Assembly (NCBI RefSeq): GCF_025642785.1 | Contig: NZ_JANZKU010000003.1 | Location: forward strand, 92,295 to 156,294 | Length of the DNA stretch: 64,000 nt | From: Pseudomonas sp. RIT-PI-AD | GTDB lineage: Bacteria > Pseudomonadota > Gammaproteobacteria > Pseudomonadales > Pseudomonadaceae | Direction: 5' to 3' | Part shown: piece by piece, positions 33,801 to 42,956 of the stretch | Layout of the letters: the number at the start of each line of letters is the position of its first letter | Position numbering within the stretch: position 1 is the first letter of the stretch | The notes under the pieces: model-generated | Told to the model about the DNA's origin: nothing | Database searches by the model: none | The model's input: the letters and a program-made list of their open reading frames with translations, nothing else | Translations under genes and position numbers: made by a program

Positions 33801-34792
33801 TGGAAAGCCCGTTCATCCTCGCCGACAACCGCGAGGCCTACCTCGGCGCCAGCATCGGCATCAGCCTGTACCCCGACGACTCGCGCGACTGCGACGACCT
33901 GATCCGCAACGCCGATGCGGCGATGTACCAGGCCAAGGCGGAAGGCCGCAACACCTTCAGGTTCTACACCGAAGCCCTGACCGAGCGCGCGCGTACCCGC
34001 CTGGAACTGGAGTCGCGGATGCGCCGCGCCCTGCGCCAGGGCGAGTTCGTCCTGCATTACCAGCCTCTGGTGGACGCGGCCAGCGGTGCCATCCTTGGCG
34101 TCGAGGCGCTGCTGCGCTGGCAGACCGAGCACGGCCTGGTGTCGCCGACGGACTTCATTCCGCTGGCCGAGGATACCGGCCTGATCGTGCCGGTCGGCGC
34201 CTGGGTACTGCGCGAGGCCTGCCAGCAGATGCAGGACTGGCGGCAGAGCGGGTTGCAGCTGGATGTCCTGTCGGTGAACCTCTCGCCGCGCCAGTTCCGC
34301 CAGCCGGAACTGCTCGGGCAGGTGCGCGGGGCCCTGGAAACCAGCGGCCTGCCGGCCGCCTGCCTGGAGCTGGAGATCACCGAGGGCGCCTTGATGGACA
34401 ACGCCACCCTGGCGCAACAGACCCTGGCCGGACTGAAGCAGTTGGGGGTGAGCCTGGCGGTGGACGACTTCGGCACCGGTTATTCGTCCCTGGCCTACCT
34501 GCGGCGCTTCCCCCTGGACACCTTGAAGGTGGACCAGAGCTTCCTGCACAACGTGCCGATGGACGACTGTAACCTGCGCCTGGTCGCCAGCATCGTCGCC
34601 CTGGGCCACAGCCTGGACCTGCGGGTGATCGCCGAAGGGGTGGAGACACCCGCGCAACTCGCGGCCTTGAAAAAGCTCGGCTGCGAACGCTGTCAGGGAT
34701 ATCTGTTCAGCCCGCCGCTGCCGCCCGATGGCTTCGTCGCCTGGTTGCGCCAGCGCCCCCGCTCACGCCCCCTGGCGCCACGCATTCTCTAG
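30881..34792 (+). CDS. Membrane PAS/GAF sensor with GGDEF and EAL domains
   Basis: 1303 residues from the ATG at 30881 (GAGGAG upstream). Two N-terminal membrane spans (about 9-28 and 48-62) enclose a short loop, followed by a series of PAS domains (about 90-455), a GAF domain (about 480-620), two more PAS domains (about 635-870), GGDEF and EAL. The GGDEF motif is intact (LARLGGDEFLVVL, about residue 946) with an RxxD inhibitory site (RETD) five residues before it. The EAL domain keeps EALLRW, VNLSPRQF, LEITEG, DDFGTGYSS, LKVDQSF and AEGVET, so phosphodiesterase activity is expected too. It probably makes or breaks cyclic di-GMP in response to an unknown signal. Confidence 0.88.
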   Translation: MRIDSSQSLRLACVYLLFSAGWVLIGDHLIGRWVLDSDTRTSLQSLKGLAFVLLSSALIYLTNRHGQTRQVRLLGDLRAQTLYLRQAQRDADLGLWWYTDTLHFSDEALQILERPEGTVVKDPETFVTWLHPADRGAVRRALAALRRERHALMVNARLNRPGDQPVRWLCLRGEPCENGALGTLQDISAQKRDEEALRESEQRFRQLFEQTPRIAVQGYDRERRVIYWNQASEQLYGYSVAQAMGQRLEALIVPPALRERTAEAIDRWMIGGLAIPAAESAQQHRDGTPLTVYSSHLILHNRHDRPELYRVDIDLSLHKATHAALLVSERRHRQLVDRLNETIFLLDGQGCLSFLNPAWTTLSGHCERASLGLPLIQFFYPEDAARIAEQGAALLAGTGASWSGECRLRCAHGRLRWVELQLGRDEDNGGLRGSLSDIQAKYQALEIQEARNAVLDELLKRSPLDAILLNIAQRLETLGPHMHVRVMLMEADHQHLRVHASPSLPAACEAKLARLPVATGAACCGHAALSGEITIAEDIQRHPDWARYRELAARCGLHASWSLPFKDDAGQVLGTLGVYYNETRRPSDEDIALVTEFSRLVVLAIGQQSLQAERETSERRFSAIFEHAAVGIVHQSLDGRWLRVNNLLCQMLGYPREALLDQRMERLVYAEDLPGILEGDRHLLAGTRSRYALQARYRRADGSLLWMSLNATLVCDAQGAPDYLIAVLQDISAQKRQEEALRQAATVFESTREAVLVIDDRRCILAANPAFDELTGLSGEQALGQRLPLTLNGADDRRDYRELWRTLRKQGHWQGELWSRRADGSLIPLWLNASRVRDCPADNPQFVLVFTDISSFKESQERLARMAHYDPLTGLINRLYGHERLTQALETAHRRHERVAVLFLDLDHFKTINDSLGHQVGDELLATAAGRFRERLRETDILARLGGDEFLVVLENLRQPEEAARVARSLLSLMESPFILADNREAYLGASIGISLYPDDSRDCDDLIRNADAAMYQAKAEGRNTFRFYTEALTERARTRLELESRMRRALRQGEFVLHYQPLVDAASGAILGVEALLRWQTEHGLVSPTDFIPLAEDTGLIVPVGAWVLREACQQMQDWRQSGLQLDVLSVNLSPRQFRQPELLGQVRGALETSGLPAACLELEITEGALMDNATLAQQTLAGLKQLGVSLAVDDFGTGYSSLAYLRRFPLDTLKVDQSFLHNVPMDDCNLRLVASIVALGHSLDLRVIAEGVETPAQLAALKKLGCERCQGYLFSPPLPPDGFVAWLRQRPRSRPLAPRIL

Positions 34793-34903
34793 CCCGGCGG
34801 GCCCGGCGGGCCACCCGCCACTCGCTACAGCCGGGTTCGCCCACGGCGAGCGGGTCTTTCAAGGACGCTCCGGCGATCCGCGAGGGATCGCGCGCGCCCG
34901 CCT

Positions 34904-36082
34904 TCACTGCATCGGGGTGGTCAGGCGTGCGGTCGTCAGGGCGGCGATAACCGCGACCACCCCGCAGACGCTGATCACCAGCGCCATGGGCAGCGCGCTG
35001 CCATCGTGCAGCACGCCGACCATCGCCGCCGCCAGGGCGGCCACGCCGAACTGCAGGCACCCGAGCAAGGCCGAGGCGCTGCCGGCATGGCGACCCTGGC
35101 CGGCCATGGCACACGCCGAGGCGTTGGGGATGATGCAGCCGAGGCTGGCGATGCAGCCGAACAGCGGGATCAGCAGCGGCCACAAGGCCTGGGTGTGCAA
35201 CGCCGCCAGGCCGAGCAGCGCCACCGCGCAGCTCAGGTAGACCCAGACGATGCGCCGCAGCCAATAGGCCGGGCCGCGCCAGCGCAACAGGCGCGCGTTG
35301 ATCTGCGCCACCAGGATGAACCCCGCCGCGTTGCTGCCGAACAGCCAGCCGTAGTGTTCGGCCGGCACGCCGTAGAGCTGGATGAACACGAAGGGCGAAC
35401 CGGCGATGTAGGCGAACATCCCGGCCATCGCCACGCCACCGGTCAGCGCATAGGCGATGAACGAGCGGTCGCCGAACAGCCGCTTGTATTCGCCGAGGGC
35501 GCCGCGCAGCGGCGCCACCGGGTGATCGCGGTTCAGGGTTTCCGGCAGCCAGAGGGCGACGCCGATGCCGCTCAGCGCGCTGAACAGCGTCAGCACCACG
35601 AAGATCGACGGCCAGCCGAAGCTGTCCAGCAGCAGCCCGCCCGCCAAGGGCGCGAGGATCGGCGCCAGGCCCATCACCAGCATCAGCTGCGAGAACACCT
35701 TGGCCGAGCTCACCGGGTCGCAGAGATCGCGCACCACGGCACGGGAGATCACCATGCCCGCGCAGCCCCCCAGCGCCTGGACGAAGCGCGCGGCGATCAG
35801 CCATTCCAGGCTCGGCGCCAGGGCGCAGGCGAGGGACGCCAGGGTGAACAGCGTCACCCCGGCCAGCAGCGGCCGGCGCCGGCCGAAGCGGTCCGCCAGC
35901 GGCCCGTAGGCCAGCTGGCCGATGGCCAGGCCGATGAAGTAGGCGGCCAGGCTCATTTGCACGTGTTCGACATCGGTGCCGAAGGCCAGGGCCAGGGCGG
36001 GGAAACTCGGCAGGTAGAAATCGATGGCCATGGGGCCGAAGGCGCTCAGCGCGCCGAGGATCAGCAAAACTCTCAGATTCAT
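34904..36082 (-). CDS. Bcr/CflA-family MFS drug exporter
   Basis: 392 residues with 12 membrane spans. GLAIGQLAYGPLADRFGRRRPLLAG is the family's motif A and RFVQALGGCAGMVISRAVVRDL the Bcr/CflA-specific segment after span 4. Such carriers export bicyclomycin, sulfonamides and related compounds. It lies downstream of, and on the same strand as, the RND operon, 181 bases away. In PAO1 a similar carrier (PA3573) borders nalD, so this neighbourhood is partly conserved. Confidence 0.85.
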   Translation of the reverse strand: MNLRVLLILGALSAFGPMAIDFYLPSFPALALAFGTDVEHVQMSLAAYFIGLAIGQLAYGPLADRFGRRRPLLAGVTLFTLASLACALAPSLEWLIAARFVQALGGCAGMVISRAVVRDLCDPVSSAKVFSQLMLVMGLAPILAPLAGGLLLDSFGWPSIFVVLTLFSALSGIGVALWLPETLNRDHPVAPLRGALGEYKRLFGDRSFIAYALTGGVAMAGMFAYIAGSPFVFIQLYGVPAEHYGWLFGSNAAGFILVAQINARLLRWRGPAYWLRRIVWVYLSCAVALLGLAALHTQALWPLLIPLFGCIASLGCIIPNASACAMAGQGRHAGSASALLGCLQFGVAALAAAMVGVLHDGSALPMALVISVCGVVAVIAALTTARLTTPMQ

Positions 36083-36263
36083 GGGGTATCCAGAAAAACA
36101 CGGGAAACGCAGGCTACCTTTCCCTGACGCCCGATCCGCCGTGGCGTTCGCCGGTCCGGCCGGACGGGATGACGGAACGCCCGCGCCGGCGTACCCGCCG
36201 CCGGCCGGGCCCCGCGGAGCGGCGAGGGAGTACCGCCCGCTCCGCGAGGGTCCGGCGCGGGGC

Positions 36264-39200
36264 TCACGGATGCCCGCCGGGGGACGTCGGCGCGACGGCC
36301 TGGCGCTTGCCCTTGCCGAAGCGCTCGCCGAGGGTTTCCACCAGCACGAAGAACATCGGGATGAACAACATGGCCACGGCGGTGGCGGCGAGCATCCCGC
36401 CGATCACCCCGGTACCGATCGAGTGCCGGCTGGCGGAACCGGCGCCGGCACTGATCGCCAGCGGCACGACACCGAGGATGAACGCCAGCGAGGTCATCAC
36501 GATCGGCCGGAAGCGCAGGCGCGCCGCCTCCAGCGCCGCCTCGCGGATGCCCATGCCCTGCTGGCGGCAGAGCACGGCGAACTCCACCACCAGGATGGCG
36601 TTCTTCGCGCCGAGACCGATCAACGTCACCAGGCCCACCTGGAAGTACACGTCGTTGGCGATGCCGCGCAGCCAGATGGCGAGGATCGCGCCGAACACCG
36701 CGAAGGGCACCGCGGTGATCACCGCGATCGGCAGGGTCCAGCGCTCGTACTGCGCGGCGAGGATCAGGAACACCATCACCAGGCCGAAGATGAACGCGGT
36801 GCTGCCGGAGCCCTGGGTCTTCACCTCCTGGTAGGCGGAACCGGTCCAGGCCAGGCTGTAGTCGTCGCCGAGCACCTCGTCGGCCACTTCCTGCGCCGCC
36901 TGCAAGGCCTGGCCGGAGCTGTAGCTGGGCGCCGGGCTGCCCATGACCTTCGCCGAGGGGTACACGTTGAACCGCTCGAAGGTGTCCGGCCCCAGCACGC
37001 GACGCACGGTGACCAGGGCGCTCAACGGGATCATCTCACCGCTCTGCGCGCGGACGAACACCTGGCTCAGGTCCTCCGGCTTGCTGCGGAACTCCGACTC
37101 CGACTGCATGCTGACCTGGAAGGTGCGCCCGTAGAGGGTGAAGTCGTTGACGTAGAAGCTGCCGAAAGTGCTCTGCATGGCGACGAACACGTCGTTCACC
37201 GGGACGCCGAGGGCGCGCGCCTTGTTGCGGTCGAGGTCGACGTAGTACTGCGGGATGTTGGCGTCGAAGGTGCTGCGCACCCCGGCCAGCTCGGGCCGCT
37301 TGGCCGCCGCCTCGGTGAATTTGCGGCTGACCTCGGCGAGGCCGGCGGTGCCGTGGTCGGCACGATCCTGGATGTAGGCCTCGAAGCCGCCGGTGGTGCT
37401 CATGCCGGAAATCGGCGGCGGGTTGAACGCCAGCACCGTGGCGTTGCGCTTGGTCTCGTCGGAGCCCATGCCCATCACCGTGCGGACGAAGTTACGCGCG
37501 TCCAGCTCGGGCTGGGTGCGCTCTTCCCAGTCCTTCAGCGGGACGAAGGACACGCCGGCGTTGGAGCGCTGGCCGAAGCTCAGCACGTCGAAGCCGGTGA
37601 AGGTCACCACGTTGGCCACCGCCTCGTTTTCCATCAGCCGCTGGGTGACGTCGGCGGTCACCTTGGCGGTACGGTCGAGGGAGGCCGCCGGCGCCAGGTA
37701 ATAGGCGCTGATGATGTAGCCCTGGTCCTCGTCCGGCACCAGCGAGCTGGGCACCCGGCCGAAGATCCATACGGTGATGGCGATCATCCCGGCGAACAGC
37801 GCCAGGCCGATCAGGGCGCGCCGGACGAAGAAGCGCACGCCGGCGCTGTAGCCGCGGGTGACCCGCTCGAAGTGACGGTTGAACCAGCGGAACGGCGCCG
37901 CCGGCTCGTGCTCGCCGGGCTTGAGCAGCACCGCGCAGAGCGCGGGGCTGAGGGTCAGCGCGACGATCCCGGAGATCACCACGGAAATCGCGATGGTGAT
38001 CGCGAACTGGCGGTACATCTGCCCGGCCAGGCCGCCGAGCAGGGCCACCGGCACGAACACCGCGCAGAGCACCAGCACGATGGTGATGATCGGCCCGGTC
38101 ACCTCGCCCATCGCCTTGATCGCCGCCTCGCGGGGGCTCAGGTTGTCGGTGCGCATCACCCGTTCGACGTTCTCGATCACCACGATGGCATCGTCCACCA
38201 CGATGCCGATGGCCAGCACCATGCCGAACAGCGTCAGCAGGTTGATCGAGAAGCCGAGCATGTACATGCCGGCGAAGGTGCCCACCAGGGACACCGGGAT
38301 CGCCAGGATCGGGATCAGCGTGGCGCGCCAGTTCTGCAGGAAGATGAAGACCACCAGCACCACCAGGGCCATGGCCTCGAAGAAGGTCTTCACCACCTCG
38401 TGGATGGAAGCCTGGACGAAGTGAGTGGTGTCGTAGGGAATGCGGAACGCCACGCCCTCGGGGAAGCGCTTGGACATCCGCTGCATGGCGTCGCGCACCG
38501 CGGCGGCGGTATCCAGGGCGTTGGCGCCCGGTTGCAGGTAGATCCCGAAGGCGGCGGCGGGCTGGCCGTTGAGGGTCGCGTTGAAGGCGTAGTCCTTGGC
38601 GCCCAGTTCCACCCGGGCGACGTCCCGCAGGTGCAGGCTGGCGCCGTTGGCGTCGGTGCGCAGGAGAATGTTCTCGAACTCGGCGGTATCGGCGAAGCGG
38701 CCCTGGGTGGTCACCGTGTAGGTGAAATCCTGGGCCTCGCCCATGGGTTGCTGGCCGAAGCTGCCCGCGGCGAACTGCGAGTTCTGCCCGCCGATGGCCT
38801 CGGCCACGTCGCTGGGGGTCATGCCGTACTGCGCCAGCTTGTCCGGACGCAGCCAGACGCGCATCGAGTAGTCCTTGGCGCCGAACTGCGAGGCATCACC
38901 GACGCCGGGCAAGCGTTTGATCTCGTCGATCACGTTGATCAGCGCGTAGTTGCTGAGGAACAGCGGGTCGCGGCTGCCGTCCGGGGAGTACATGGTCACC
39001 ACCTGGAGGATCGACGCCGAGCGCTTCTGCACCTGGACGCCCTGGCGGCGGACTTCCTCGGGCAACTTGGCCTCGGCGGCGGCGACGCGGTTGTTCACGT
39101 CGATGGTGGCCTGGTCGGGGTCGGTGCCCACTTCGAAGGACACGGTGATGCGCAACTGGCCGCTGCTCGACGCCACCGAGTTCTGGTAGATCATGTTCGG

Positions 39201-39419
39201 CACGCCGTTGATCTGCTGTTCCAGGGGCGCCGCCACGGTGCTGGCGATCACCTCGGCGCTGGCGCCCGGGTAGTTGGCCTGGACCACCACCTGCGGCGGC
39301 ACGATATCCGGGTACTGCGCCACCGGCAGGCCGCGCATGGCCACCAGGCCGGCGATGGCGATGATGATCGAGAGGACCGTGGCGAAGCGCGGCCGGTCGA
39401 TGAAGAAACGCGAGATCAC
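36264..39419 (-). CDS. RND multidrug efflux inner-membrane transporter (HAE-1 type)
   Basis: 1051 residues starting at a GTG (39419) that overlaps the stop of the adaptor gene (GTGA). The start [20 protein letters not shown] is typical of AcrB/MexB homologues, as are [20 protein letters not shown] in span 4 with the proton-relay Asp pair, the large periplasmic loops after spans 1 and 7, and [20 protein letters not shown] in span 10. The carrier exchanges drugs for protons. No outer-membrane channel gene follows, so it would borrow one such as OprM. It is not one of the Mex pumps I can name with confidence. Confidence 0.9.
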   Translation of the reverse strand: MISRFFIDRPRFATVLSIIIAIAGLVAMRGLPVAQYPDIVPPQVVVQANYPGASAEVIASTVAAPLEQQINGVPNMIYQNSVASSSGQLRITVSFEVGTDPDQATIDVNNRVAAAEAKLPEEVRRQGVQVQKRSASILQVVTMYSPDGSRDPLFLSNYALINVIDEIKRLPGVGDASQFGAKDYSMRVWLRPDKLAQYGMTPSDVAEAIGGQNSQFAAGSFGQQPMGEAQDFTYTVTTQGRFADTAEFENILLRTDANGASLHLRDVARVELGAKDYAFNATLNGQPAAAFGIYLQPGANALDTAAAVRDAMQRMSKRFPEGVAFRIPYDTTHFVQASIHEVVKTFFEAMALVVLVVFIFLQNWRATLIPILAIPVSLVGTFAGMYMLGFSINLLTLFGMVLAIGIVVDDAIVVIENVERVMRTDNLSPREAAIKAMGEVTGPIITIVLVLCAVFVPVALLGGLAGQMYRQFAITIAISVVISGIVALTLSPALCAVLLKPGEHEPAAPFRWFNRHFERVTRGYSAGVRFFVRRALIGLALFAGMIAITVWIFGRVPSSLVPDEDQGYIISAYYLAPAASLDRTAKVTADVTQRLMENEAVANVVTFTGFDVLSFGQRSNAGVSFVPLKDWEERTQPELDARNFVRTVMGMGSDETKRNATVLAFNPPPISGMSTTGGFEAYIQDRADHGTAGLAEVSRKFTEAAAKRPELAGVRSTFDANIPQYYVDLDRNKARALGVPVNDVFVAMQSTFGSFYVNDFTLYGRTFQVSMQSESEFRSKPEDLSQVFVRAQSGEMIPLSALVTVRRVLGPDTFERFNVYPSAKVMGSPAPSYSSGQALQAAQEVADEVLGDDYSLAWTGSAYQEVKTQGSGSTAFIFGLVMVFLILAAQYERWTLPIAVITAVPFAVFGAILAIWLRGIANDVYFQVGLVTLIGLGAKNAILVVEFAVLCRQQGMGIREAALEAARLRFRPIVMTSLAFILGVVPLAISAGAGSASRHSIGTGVIGGMLAATAVAMLFIPMFFVLVETLGERFGKGKRQAVAPTSPGGHP

Positions 39420-40600
39420 GAGGCCGCTCCCTCGGCCGCCTTGGCCGGTTGCGCGCCGGACGGGTCGGGCTGGACCACCTTGACCGGGCTGCCGGGCCGC
39501 AGCTTGGTGCCGCCCTCGATGATCACCGGGTCGCCGTCCTTCAGGCCCTCCTTGATCAGCCAGCGGTGCTCGGCGGTGATGCCGGTCTTCACCGGGCGCG
39601 CCTGGGCCTTGCCGTCGCCGTCGACGATGTACACGAAGGTGCCCTGCGGGCCCTGGGACACCGCCTTCTCCGGCACCGCGATGGCGTTCGGGTAGACCAG
39701 CCCCTTCACCACCACCCGCACGAACTGGCCGGGCAGCAGCGTCTGCTCCGGGTTGGGCACGCTGGCGCGGGCGCTGACGGTGCCGGTGCCGCGGGTGATC
39801 AGGCTGTCGGTGAAGTCGACGTGGCCGACGGAACCGTAGTCCGCGCCATTGGCGAACTTGATCTCGGCGACCAGCTTGCCGTCCGCCGGCATCTTCAGGC
39901 TGCCGTCCTGCAGGTCGGTGCGCATGCGCTCGATCTCCAGGTCGGGGTAGGCGAAGTTGACGTACAGCGGGTCGAGCTGGGTGACCTGGGTGAGCAGGCT
40001 GGAATTGGCGTCGTTGGCGGCCACCAGGCTGCCCTCGGAACGCACCTCGCGGCTGGTGATGCCGGAGATCGGCGACTTCACCGTGGTGTAGTCCAGGTCG
40101 ATCTGCCGTGCCTGCACCTCGGCCTTGGCCGCCTCGATGTTGGCCTTGCTCTGCTCGAAATTGGAAATGGCGTTGTCCAGCTCGCTGCCGCTGGCGAAGC
40201 CGCGGTCCTGCAACTGGCGGATGCGCTTCAGGTCGCGGTCGGTCTGGCGGAAACGCGCCTGTTCCTGGGCCAGCGCACCCTTGGCGCGATCCAGCGCCGC
40301 CTGGTAGGGGCGGGGGTCGATGTGGAACAGCACCTGGCCCTTCTTCACCTTGCTGCCTTCCTGGTAGGCACGTTCCACCAGGATGCCGCTGACCTGGGCG
40401 CGCACTTCCACTTCCTTGTACCCGGCGGTCCGGCCGGGATACTCCTGAACCAGCGGGAAATCCTTGGCTCGGGCGGTTTCCACCAGCACCTCGGCGGGAG
40501 GCGCCGCCGCCCCTGCCTGATCCTGGGCGCGGGCGCTCGGATCGAGCAGCAGGCTCAGGGCGATGGCCGAGAGCGCAAGGGGAACGGAGCGAGCGAGCAT
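39416..40600 (-). CDS. RND efflux periplasmic adaptor (membrane fusion protein)
   Basis: 394 residues from the ATG at 40600 (GGGAG upstream). The signal peptide ends around DPSARAQ and carries no lipobox Cys, unlike MexA or AcrA, so the protein is probably soluble or anchored otherwise. The lipoyl-type halves are seen in [20 protein letters not shown] and [20 protein letters not shown], with a coiled-coil hairpin between (about residues 95-165) and a beta-barrel/MP domain after. It links the RND carrier to an outer-membrane channel. Translation is coupled to the carrier by overlap. Confidence 0.88.
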   Translation of the reverse strand: MLARSVPLALSAIALSLLLDPSARAQDQAGAAAPPAEVLVETARAKDFPLVQEYPGRTAGYKEVEVRAQVSGILVERAYQEGSKVKKGQVLFHIDPRPYQAALDRAKGALAQEQARFRQTDRDLKRIRQLQDRGFASGSELDNAISNFEQSKANIEAAKAEVQARQIDLDYTTVKSPISGITSREVRSEGSLVAANDANSSLLTQVTQLDPLYVNFAYPDLEIERMRTDLQDGSLKMPADGKLVAEIKFANGADYGSVGHVDFTDSLITRGTGTVSARASVPNPEQTLLPGQFVRVVVKGLVYPNAIAVPEKAVSQGPQGTFVYIVDGDGKAQARPVKTGITAEHRWLIKEGLKDGDPVIIEGGTKLRPGSPVKVVQPDPSGAQPAKAAEGAAS

Positions 40601-40654
40601 AGAGACATCTCCCAAGAGGGGGCACGAAAGCTTTGCGGGAAAAGGTGACATGCT

Positions 40655-40678
40655 GTTACATACATTCACGCTTGTAAA
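40655..40678. promoter_or_regulatory. AcrR/NalD-like operator between the RND operon and its TetR gene
   Basis: GTTACATACATTCACGCTTG followed by TAAAC forms a dyad (TTACA ... TGTAA) close in wording to the acrAB operator TACATACATT. It lies 55 bases upstream of the adaptor ATG and 70 before the TetR gene, placed to control both directions. Confidence 0.65.
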
Positions 40679-40747
40679 CGGAAAAGGACGGCTCAAGCCC
40701 ATACAATCCATCCTTTTGTAAGTCCCCATCCGCTGATGGAACCCCGC

Positions 40748-41380
40748 ATGCGTCGAACCAAAGAACAAGCCGAACAGACCCGTGTCGCCATCCTGGCGGC
40801 CGCCGAGCAATTGTTTCTGGAAAAGGGAGTATCGCACACCACCCTGGAACAGATCGCCCGTGCCGCGGGCGTGACGCGCGGAGCGGTCTACTGGCACTTC
40901 CAGAACAAGGCGCACCTGTTCCACGCCATGCTCGACCAAGTCCGCCTGCCGCCGGAGCAGTTGGCCGAGCGCCTGGCGGGCTGCGCCGGCGCGGACCCGC
41001 TGTGGAACCTGCGCGAGCTCTGCGTGGCATCGATCGAAGGCCTGGTCCAGGACCAGCAGAAACGGCGCATCCTGACCATCCTGCTGCACCGCTGCGAGTT
41101 CACCGACGAACTGCGCGAGGCCGAGGAACGCAACAATGCCTTCATCAACGCCTTCATCTCGATGGTGGAGGACCTGCTGAAACGCAAGGATTGCATCGGT
41201 CGCCTGCGTCCGGGGGTGACCCCGCAGGTCGGCGCGCGCTCGCTGCACGCGTTGATCATCGGGGTGTTCACCGACTGGACGCGGGATGCCGACCTGGTCG
41301 GCTCGCAGTTCGACGTCCGCGCCCTGTTCGATATCCAGTTCCGCGGGATGGTCCGCGACTGGGACCGTCCCGGCGCCTGA
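40748..41380 (+). CDS. nalD: TetR/AcrR-family repressor, NalD-like
   Basis: 210 residues from MRRTKEQAEQTR at 40748; an in-frame ATG at 40736 is possible. The helix-turn-helix TLEQIARAAGVTRGAVYWHF and FQNKAHLFHAMLDQVRLPPE match my memory of NalD (PA3574) almost word for word, and RRILTILLHRCEFTDELREA continues the match. NalD represses mexAB-oprM in P. aeruginosa and senses drugs such as novobiocin. Here the gene is divergent from an RND operon, the layout of acrR-acrAB and ttgR-ttgABC. Flanking copZ and MFS genes resemble the PAO1 nalD locus. Orthology is likely but not proven. Confidence 0.75.
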   Translation: MRRTKEQAEQTRVAILAAAEQLFLEKGVSHTTLEQIARAAGVTRGAVYWHFQNKAHLFHAMLDQVRLPPEQLAERLAGCAGADPLWNLRELCVASIEGLVQDQQKRRILTILLHRCEFTDELREAEERNNAFINAFISMVEDLLKRKDCIGRLRPGVTPQVGARSLHALIIGVFTDWTRDADLVGSQFDVRALFDIQFRGMVRDWDRPGA

Positions 41381-41411
41381 CCGGCGCGCCTCGACGGCAC
41401 GCCGGCCCGGC

Positions 41412-41609
41412 TCAGGCGGCCCGGGCCGGGTAGCCCTCGGCGGAGATCGCCGCGACGATCCGCTCGGCGCTCAACGCGCTCTCCACCTTCACCTCGCCGC
41501 CGGCGATATCCACCTGCACCTGTGCGGACGGCTCGAGCGCCTGGATCGCCTGGGTGATGCTGCGCACACAGTGGCCACAGGAAATGCCTTGCACCTTGAA
41601 CGTTTGCAT
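41412..41609 (-). CDS. copZ: CopZ-like copper chaperone
   Basis: 65 residues forming a single HMA domain (MQTFKVQGISCGHCVRSITQ), with the Cu(I)-binding pair in GISCGHC and the family fold through VDIAGGEVKV to AAISAEGYPA. It carries copper in the cytoplasm to the P1B ATPase, encoded 1.3 kb away. It has a CueR-type promoter upstream, so it should be copper-induced. The PAO1 nalD locus also carries a small HMA gene. Confidence 0.88.
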   Translation of the reverse strand: MQTFKVQGISCGHCVRSITQAIQALEPSAQVQVDIAGGEVKVESALSAERIVAAISAEGYPARAA

Positions 41610-41635
41610 GGGGAATTCCTCTTTTGAATGACCCC

Positions 41636-41669
41636 TGGAGTTTTCACCCTGACACGAGGGTAAGGTCAA
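41636..41669 (-). promoter_or_regulatory. CueR-type promoter of copZ
   Basis: On the minus strand, TTGACC (complement of 41664-41669) is followed by TTACCCTCGTGTCAGGGTGAA, a dyad (ACCCT ... AGGGT) in a long spacer, as in CueR-activated promoters. It lies just upstream of copZ. Confidence 0.65.
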
Positions 41670-41771
41670 GGGACGCCGCACCGGTTCCCACGAAGAGGCT
41701 TGTCGAGGCCCCGACACTCGACCAAGCTGAGCCTGTGGTTTCGCTTTCGCATCCTTCGGAGTCGCCCTGTC

Positions 41772-42167
41772 ATGCGCTGGATCCGTCCGAGTCTCGCAGC
41801 CCTGTTCGCCGTCTCGCTGTCCGCCGCCGCGGAGAACGCCCCCTATGCGCCGCTCAACACGCCCACCGACTTCGACTATGGAGTGCTGATGGTGACCCGC
41901 GACCGCCTGGAGGTCTCCACCAGTTGCGAGATCGGCCTGTACGTGCAGGATCGCCTGGCCGCGCGCCTCTACCAGGGTCAATCGGTGTCGTTCAACCTGC
42001 CGCCGGGCGAGACCCTGATCCGCCTCGGCATTGTCGGCCAGGGCGCCTGCAATTCCGGCTTCGAGCAATACAGCCAGCAATCGGTGAGCCTGCGCGCCGG
42101 ACAGATCCGCAAGTACCGCATCGCGGCGAATACCAACGGCCTGTACCTGGTACCGGCTAATCTGTGA
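41772..42167 (+). CDS. Exported protein of unknown function
   Basis: 131 residues from the ATG at 41772. A signal peptide (MRWIRPSLAALFAVSLSAAAEN) is clear. The mature protein is beta-rich with two Cys (VSTSCEIGLYV and GQGACNSGF) that could form a disulfide, and ends in a barrel-like KYRIAANTNGLYLVP. It resembles small periplasmic proteins annotated as hypothetical in Pseudomonas; I do not know its role. It is flanked by copper genes but does not carry the usual His/Met copper motifs. Confidence 0.65.
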   Translation: MRWIRPSLAALFAVSLSAAAENAPYAPLNTPTDFDYGVLMVTRDRLEVSTSCEIGLYVQDRLAARLYQGQSVSFNLPPGETLIRLGIVGQGACNSGFEQYSQQSVSLRAGQIRKYRIAANTNGLYLVPANL

Positions 42168-42362
42168 ACCGTCGCGCTCGCCCGGAAGGAACGCAACGGG
42201 CGGCGCGAAAACATCCTGCACGGGATCTCCCGGTGCCGCGGCGGAACCCCGTCCGGCTTCAGGGAGTCCTTTGCGGGCAACGGACCGACCGGATTTGTGC
42301 GGGCTTTTTCCCGCGCGCGTTCATCCGCCGGCCTTCCCTGTGAACGATGAGGAGCTTTTTCG

Positions 42363-42893
42363 ATGCACGCACGCTATTCCACCCCGCAAATCACCCTGCA
42401 CTGGCTCAGCGCCCTGTTGGTCCTGACGATCATCGCCCTGCCCTATGGCAGCGATTTCTTCGCACCCTTCCTCGGCGGCGAGGGCGGGGTCTTCACCCTG
42501 CACAAGTCCCTCGGGCTGACCGTGCTGCTCCTGACCCTGCTGCGGGTGGTGGTGCGCGCGCGCCATGGCGCGCCGCAGTTGCTGCCGACCGACGCACGCT
42601 TCCAGCAATTCGCCGCCAAGGCCGGGCATGCCCTGCTCTACCTGCTCCTGCTGGCCATGCCGTTGACCGGGCTGATCTTCGGCAAGCGCCCGGTGAACCT
42701 GTTCTGGCTGGTGGAAATCGGCCCGTTGCCGCTGGCCGACGGCACCCGCGCCCTGGCCAAGCAATTCCACGTCACCGCCCAATACCTGCTGTTCGCCTTG
42801 ATCCTCGGACACGCCGGCATCGCGCTCTGGCACCACTACGCCCGCCGCGACGGCGTCCTCCACGGCATGCTGCCGGTGGCCAAGCCGCGCTGA
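42363..42893 (+). CDS. Cytochrome b561
   Basis: 176 residues with four membrane spans, a classical bacterial b561. Likely haem-binding His residues are seen in TPQITLHWLSALLVL, FTLHKSLGLTV, KAGHALLYLLLLAMPLTG and KQFHVTAQYLLF. Such proteins bind two haems b and pass electrons between quinol and periplasmic partners. It is just upstream of the cueA promoter; a copper link is by position only. Confidence 0.85.
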   Translation: MHARYSTPQITLHWLSALLVLTIIALPYGSDFFAPFLGGEGGVFTLHKSLGLTVLLLTLLRVVVRARHGAPQLLPTDARFQQFAAKAGHALLYLLLLAMPLTGLIFGKRPVNLFWLVEIGPLPLADGTRALAKQFHVTAQYLLFALILGHAGIALWHHYARRDGVLHGMLPVAKPR

Positions 42894-42898
42894 CGGGA

Positions 42899-42929
42899 TT
42901 GACCTTGCCACGACGGCAAGCCTGACCAT
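42899..42929 (+). promoter_or_regulatory. CueR-type promoter of cueA
   Basis: TTGACC (42899-42904), then TTGCC-ACGAC-GGCAA within a 19-base spacer, then GACCAT as the -10 region, 28 bases before the cueA start. The dyad inside an over-long spacer is the CueR pattern. Confidence 0.75.
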
Positions 42930-42956
42930 AGGGTGGACTTCTCCGGAGGACGCCCT

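Noticed and set aside
30845-34657. 1270-codon minus-strand frame opposite the GGDEF-EAL gene
   Set aside because: The plus strand has complete PAS, GAF, GGDEF and EAL motifs; the minus translation has no recognisable domain.
36024-39695. 1223-codon plus-strand frame opposite the RND carrier gene
   Set aside because: His/Gly/Arg/Asp-rich shadow; the minus strand encodes a full HAE-1 transporter.
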